A DNA stretch of 18,390 bases from DASPOF01 sp035626155 (GTDB lineage: Bacteria > Desulfobacterota > Binatia > Binatales > Binataceae), in the NCBI GenBank assembly GCA_035626155.1, contig DASPOF010000060.1:1-18390 (forward strand). Reading direction: 5' to 3'. Made by a program: the position numbers and the translations under genes. The notes beneath the pieces were generated by a model that had not been told where the DNA came from, ran no database searches, and worked only from the letters and a program-made list of their open reading frames with translations. Below, piece after piece: positions 15,313-18,390 of this stretch; position 1 is the stretch's first letter; each line of letters starts with the position of its first letter.

Positions 15313-17070
15313 CTACGCGAGATCGTCCAGATTTGCCAACGAATTCCGGCCGGACCAGGTCTTGAGAAACGACAATCCTATCCGCGCAATCTCGGAGAGC
15401 CGGAAATTGACCAGGTGTCTCGGCCAGAACAGTTCCCGCTTGTCGCACACCGTTGACTGACTGAATCTTGCGATCTCGCCCCTGAGGTTTGCGTCGAGTT
15501 GGTCGTCGTGGTGGCTCCCGGCGGCGGCCAGCCGGCTTCGCATATCGCGCGCCGCCTTGATCCGACTGGCCACCTGACGGCCGCGCCTGCGAGTAATCCG
15601 GCCGTATTTGAGCTTGAGTTCGTTGAGCCGCTCGGCGGCGTCATATGTCGCGTCGACCAGTTCCGTCCGGGTCATCCAGTTGGTCTCGTAATTGAGGATT
15701 GATTCCCAGGACGGCTGGACCAGAAGCTGGCGGTGCTCCTCGAGAGTGCGCGCGAAAAGGCGATAACCAAATCTGTCGGGGTTCTCGAACACCCGGCTTC
15801 CCGGATCCACAAACGGCCCCATCGGCGAAATGAAACATGACAACCTGCGGTCGCTTATTCGGAACAAATGCTCGCAGTATGAGATTGTGTCTTGAACGGA
15901 TTGATAGGTTTGCCTGGGCATCCCGATCATGAAGTACACGTGAAGACGGTTGCAGCGCAGCCGCAGAGCCTCGCGAAGTACCGACTCCAGCATCGCGTTG
16001 TCGTACAACGGTTCGCCTTCCTGGGCGCGGCGCACATCATGATCGTGGCTGTCGGGGCTGATTTCCATGCTCCAGCGAGGGACCGCCGCGTCGATGCGGT
16101 GCAGAAAATCGAGCGGCGGGACATTGAAAAATTCGAATACGAGTTCGTTTGGTATGCGGGCGCGGTGCAGAGCGCCGAGAACATCGTCCGCGTATGCTGC
16201 GCCGGCCTGGAGAAGGTCGCCCACCAGAAAGATCGGCGCACGAGTGAGCCGCGAAATGGCCGCGACGTTGGCTGCCACGCTCGCGGGACTTCGGAACACC
16301 GGCTGCATCCTCCGGGTAAGCTGGGTGCAGGTGGTATGCGACGACCCGCAGGTTGCGCATTCATGCGCGCATCCCTTGACCGTGAACACCGCGGTGATCG
16401 GATTGCTCCACCAACCGCCGAAGGGCAGGGCGCTTCCAAGATCGCGATAGCGCATCACCATCTCGACCATCAGGTCGGGACGCAGGTCTGCATAGTCCAG
16501 CGAGGGCGGCAAAAACTTCAGCGGATTGACTTTAGGCTTGCCATTCTCCTTCCAAGTGAGATTCGGGACATCGCTCAACGGTTTTGCCCCGCCCAGCGAT
16601 TGGAGAAGTTGATGCAGGGCTGGCTCGACACTGTCGCCGCGGACTACGTAATCAACCTGGGGATAGCCAATCAGTTCATTATGAAAATAGGTAGAGGAGA
16701 GTCCACCCATGATTACCGGAACATCCGGATGAATCTCCTTCACGAGCCGGGCAACCTCCAATGCTCCGTGTGCATGCGGGAGCCAGTGGAGATCGATGCC
16801 TACCGCTTTCGGGCGAAGAGATCCCAGGAAGCGCGGCACCGAGAAGCGCGGGTCATTCATCATCCGCAACGCCAAATTGACCACGCGCACGTTCACCCCG
16901 CGATCGTGGAGATAGCTCGCGATAGTAAGAAAGCCGAGCGGATACATCTCGAAAACCGGAGACGAAGGGATCAGATCGCTGATCGGGCCGTATAAGATAG
17001 ACTTCTCGCGGAAGTCATAGACGCTCGGCGCGTGCAGAAGCAACAAGTCTATCTGCCGGTCAGGCCGCAT
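15313..17070 (-). CDS. B12-binding-domain radical SAM protein
   Basis: A 585-residue protein. An N-terminal Rossmann-like B12-binding-type domain (about 5-160, YPLGFLTIASYLHDRG, VIMGGLSSTYFH) is followed by a radical SAM core with the cluster motif KGCAHECATCG (Cys234, 238, 241). The canonical B12 DxHxxG motif is not evident, so cobalamin binding is uncertain. A basic C-terminal tail of about 150 residues follows. It resembles the uncharacterised group named for Ta0216 (TIGR04190-like, from memory). Known relatives with this plan methylate, cyclise or rearrange unactivated carbons (BchE, HpnP). It sits between a cytochrome b and a cytochrome c gene, with gaps of 144 and 230 bases, so it may have its own promoter. 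Confidence 0.85.
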   Translation of the reverse strand: MRPDRQIDLLLLHAPSVYDFREKSILYGPISDLIPSSPVFEMYPLGFLTIASYLHDRGVNVRVVNLALRMMNDPRFSVPRFLGSLRPKAVGIDLHWLPHAHGALEVARLVKEIHPDVPVIMGGLSSTYFHNELIGYPQVDYVVRGDSVEPALHQLLQSLGGAKPLSDVPNLTWKENGKPKVNPLKFLPPSLDYADLRPDLMVEMVMRYRDLGSALPFGGWWSNPITAVFTVKGCAHECATCGSSHTTCTQLTRRMQPVFRSPASVAANVAAISRLTRAPIFLVGDLLQAGAAYADDVLGALHRARIPNELVFEFFNVPPLDFLHRIDAAVPRWSMEISPDSHDHDVRRAQEGEPLYDNAMLESVLREALRLRCNRLHVYFMIGMPRQTYQSVQDTISYCEHLFRISDRRLSCFISPMGPFVDPGSRVFENPDRFGYRLFARTLEEHRQLLVQPSWESILNYETNWMTRTELVDATYDAAERLNELKLKYGRITRRRGRQVASRIKAARDMRSRLAAAGSHHDDQLDANLRGEIARFSQSTVCDKRELFWPRHLVNFRLSEIARIGLSFLKTWSGRNSLANLDDLA

Positions 17071-17214
17071 GTTTAAAGAGATACCCGCACGCGCCCGGGA
17101 TTGCGAGGCTCTGAAAAGCCGCGCCGGCTTGCGCGTCGGGATTCAGACGCCAAGGGATCAGGTTTTGTGCTGGCGTGCCCTTGTATACTGGACGCCATAA
17201 ACCCGGGTTAAAAA

Positions 17215-18048
17215 CTATGCCCCGGCGAAAAACGCGGTCAGTGTCACGAAGACGAGGATGAAACCGACACCGATGGCCAGAACCGCGATTATGCCGGCGA
17301 AATTCATAAGCCAGCGAGGCGGCGCGCCCGTTTCGATCGACTTAAGTCCGTCATGCTCGACCAGGCTTTCGTACTCTATGGGACGTTCATGGCGGAGCTC
17401 ATCGCCGCTTAACCGTCCCGTGATGATGACGGCGTCGAGGGGGAACTTTTCGGGCCGCAGGTGCGTATTGAAGAAATGGATGATGAATATGAACCACACT
17501 GCGAGCAGGCCTTCCTCGCCATGGACGAGCAGCGCTACGTTCATCCCGTAACCGGGCACGAATCGCGCAAAGAAGGGCGCGAACCAGATCATATACCCGC
17601 TGATCCCGATAATCGCCATTCCCCAGAACACTGCCCAGTAGTCAAACTTCTCCCAATAGGTAAATCGGGAGAACCTCGGCCTTGGTCCGAGCCACAGGAA
17701 CCACCTCACATGTTCATACAAGTCGATCAAATCCTGCGGCCGCGGGACGAGCGAGTCCGGTCCATAGAGAATATTCGTTTGGCCCCTTAGCAGCCCGCGG
17801 TAGAACACGTCGCAGAGGTGCAGGAGGAAGCCCCCGGTCAGCACCACGGCGCAGAACTTATGAAAAAAGAGAACCGCGCGAAACCCTATTGCGTCGGAGA
17901 CAGCCTGCGCCCATGGCGTATCGCTGAAGCGAAGAGTCATCCCCGTCGCCGCCAGGCCGAGGAATATCACGATGAGCACGCCGTGAAGGTAGCGCTGGCC
18001 CAGCGAGAACCGGAAGTAATAAACGGTGGTCGGTTTTTCGGCGTTCAT
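17215..18048 (-). CDS. Membrane cytochrome b (formate dehydrogenase gamma / b561-like)
   Basis: A 277-residue integral membrane protein with hydrophobic segments at about 20-38, 58-80, 138-160, 172-194 and 250-275. Histidines inside or next to them (His22, His63, His77, His176, His191, His196) can ligate two b haems. The end of the fourth segment, HFFNTHLRPEKFP, is typical of cytochrome b subunits linked to periplasmic oxidoreductases or multihaem cytochromes. It should move electrons between a periplasmic partner and the quinone pool. It follows the multihaem cytochrome gene by 22 bases, so the two likely form a complex. Whether the partner is a hydrogenase cannot be seen here. Confidence 0.85.
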   Translation of the reverse strand: MNAEKPTTVYYFRFSLGQRYLHGVLIVIFLGLAATGMTLRFSDTPWAQAVSDAIGFRAVLFFHKFCAVVLTGGFLLHLCDVFYRGLLRGQTNILYGPDSLVPRPQDLIDLYEHVRWFLWLGPRPRFSRFTYWEKFDYWAVFWGMAIIGISGYMIWFAPFFARFVPGYGMNVALLVHGEEGLLAVWFIFIIHFFNTHLRPEKFPLDAVIITGRLSGDELRHERPIEYESLVEHDGLKSIETGAPPRWLMNFAGIIAVLAIGVGFILVFVTLTAFFAGA

Positions 18049-18070
18049 AATTTTGCTGCTCGCTCCGGGA

Positions 18071-18390
18071 TTACTGCGGCCGCCCGAACGGAAAATCGTC
18101 TGACTGGTGGTTCTTCAGATTCCATGTGCGCACCAGCCACAGCATCGTGTGCAGCCCGAAGAATGTGAATACTCCCAGTAACAGGAGATTCATAAATACT
18201 GCGGCATAGTACAGGATCGGATTCAGCGCCCGGTCACGCGGATCCGGGTGCGGCTCGAAGCTGATAAAGCTCCTGGTAACGCCCTTATGGCACTGGCCGC
18301 ACGTGGAAATCAGATTTTGCGGCGCGATCGAGGACTTGGGATCCGAGGGCGGCAGAATTACATGGTTCCCGTGGCAGCTCCAGCAACGTG
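18071..18390 (-). CDS. Multihaem cytochrome c, C-terminal part (5' end beyond window)
   Basis: 105 codons plus the stop are visible, open to the right edge. Two haem motifs, CWSCH and CGQCH, lie at the start of the visible part. They are followed by a linker and one transmembrane helix (YYAAVFMNLLLLGVFTFF region), ending in a short polar tail. This is the end of a membrane-anchored periplasmic cytochrome with at least two haems, in the style of NapC/NrfB-like or cytochrome c3-family proteins. Together with the next gene, a cytochrome b, it forms an electron-transfer pair. The total haem count is unknown. Confidence 0.85.
   Translation of the reverse strand, partial: RCWSCHGNHVILPPSDPKSSIAPQNLISTCGQCHKGVTRSFISFEPHPDPRDRALNPILYYAAVFMNLLLLGVFTFFGLHTMLWLVRTWNLKNHQSDDFPFGRPQ

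Noticed and set aside
17157..17211. Promoter around GTATAC and the AACCCGGGTT palindrome before the radical SAM gene
   Set aside because: A -10-like TATACA is present on the minus strand, but the best -35-like element has a poor sequence and about 19-base spacing, too weak to list as a feature.

Overview
This is a GC-rich window from a Gram-negative-type bacterium. Supporting signs are a lipoprotein c-type cytochrome, membrane and multihaem cytochromes, and dispersed GC-rich hairpin repeats between genes. The gene mix suggests an uncultured soil or subsurface lineage near Binatota, Desulfobacterota or similar groups. It contains a complete [NiFe]-hydrogenase maturation set, phytoene-desaturase-like flavoproteins paired with SCP2 proteins, and a B12-binding radical SAM protein. 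The taxonomic idea is inference only.

Left part (1-6894). A Mg2+-type P-ATPase (mgtA-like) runs leftward off the window edge. Diverging from it across a 277-bp intergenic region is a rightward set: a TetR regulator, a 31-codon remnant of a dinucleotide-binding flavoprotein, a CrtI-like FAD oxidoreductase, an SCP2-like small protein coupled to it by an ATGA overlap, a second CrtI-like FAD oxidoreductase, and a second, clear SCP2 sterol-carrier protein. The alternation of two oxidoreductases with two lipid-binding proteins suggests one pathway acting on a hydrophobic substrate such as a terpenoid, sterol-like or long-chain molecule. The substrate cannot be read from the sequence.

Middle (6895-7837). 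A 943-bp convergent intergenic region holds no credible gene. It is packed with dispersed repeats and hairpins, including two 88-bp copies that differ at three positions. One copy appears to be interrupted by a member of a second repeat family.

Right part (7838-18390), all on the minus strand. In transcription order: the end of a multihaem cytochrome c, a membrane cytochrome b, a B12-binding radical SAM protein, a monohaem cytochrome c lipoprotein, then hypF-hypC-hypD-hypE-crotonase-hypA-hypB. All six hyp genes needed to build the NiFe(CN)2CO cofactor and insert nickel are present and look intact. The hydrogenase structural genes are not in the window and may lie beyond 18390, next to the cytochromes. 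The most unusual point is a crotonase-superfamily gene placed tightly between hypE and hypA. It lacks the usual hydratase glutamates and resembles the C-terminal half of HypX, which makes the CO ligand, in one active-site stretch.
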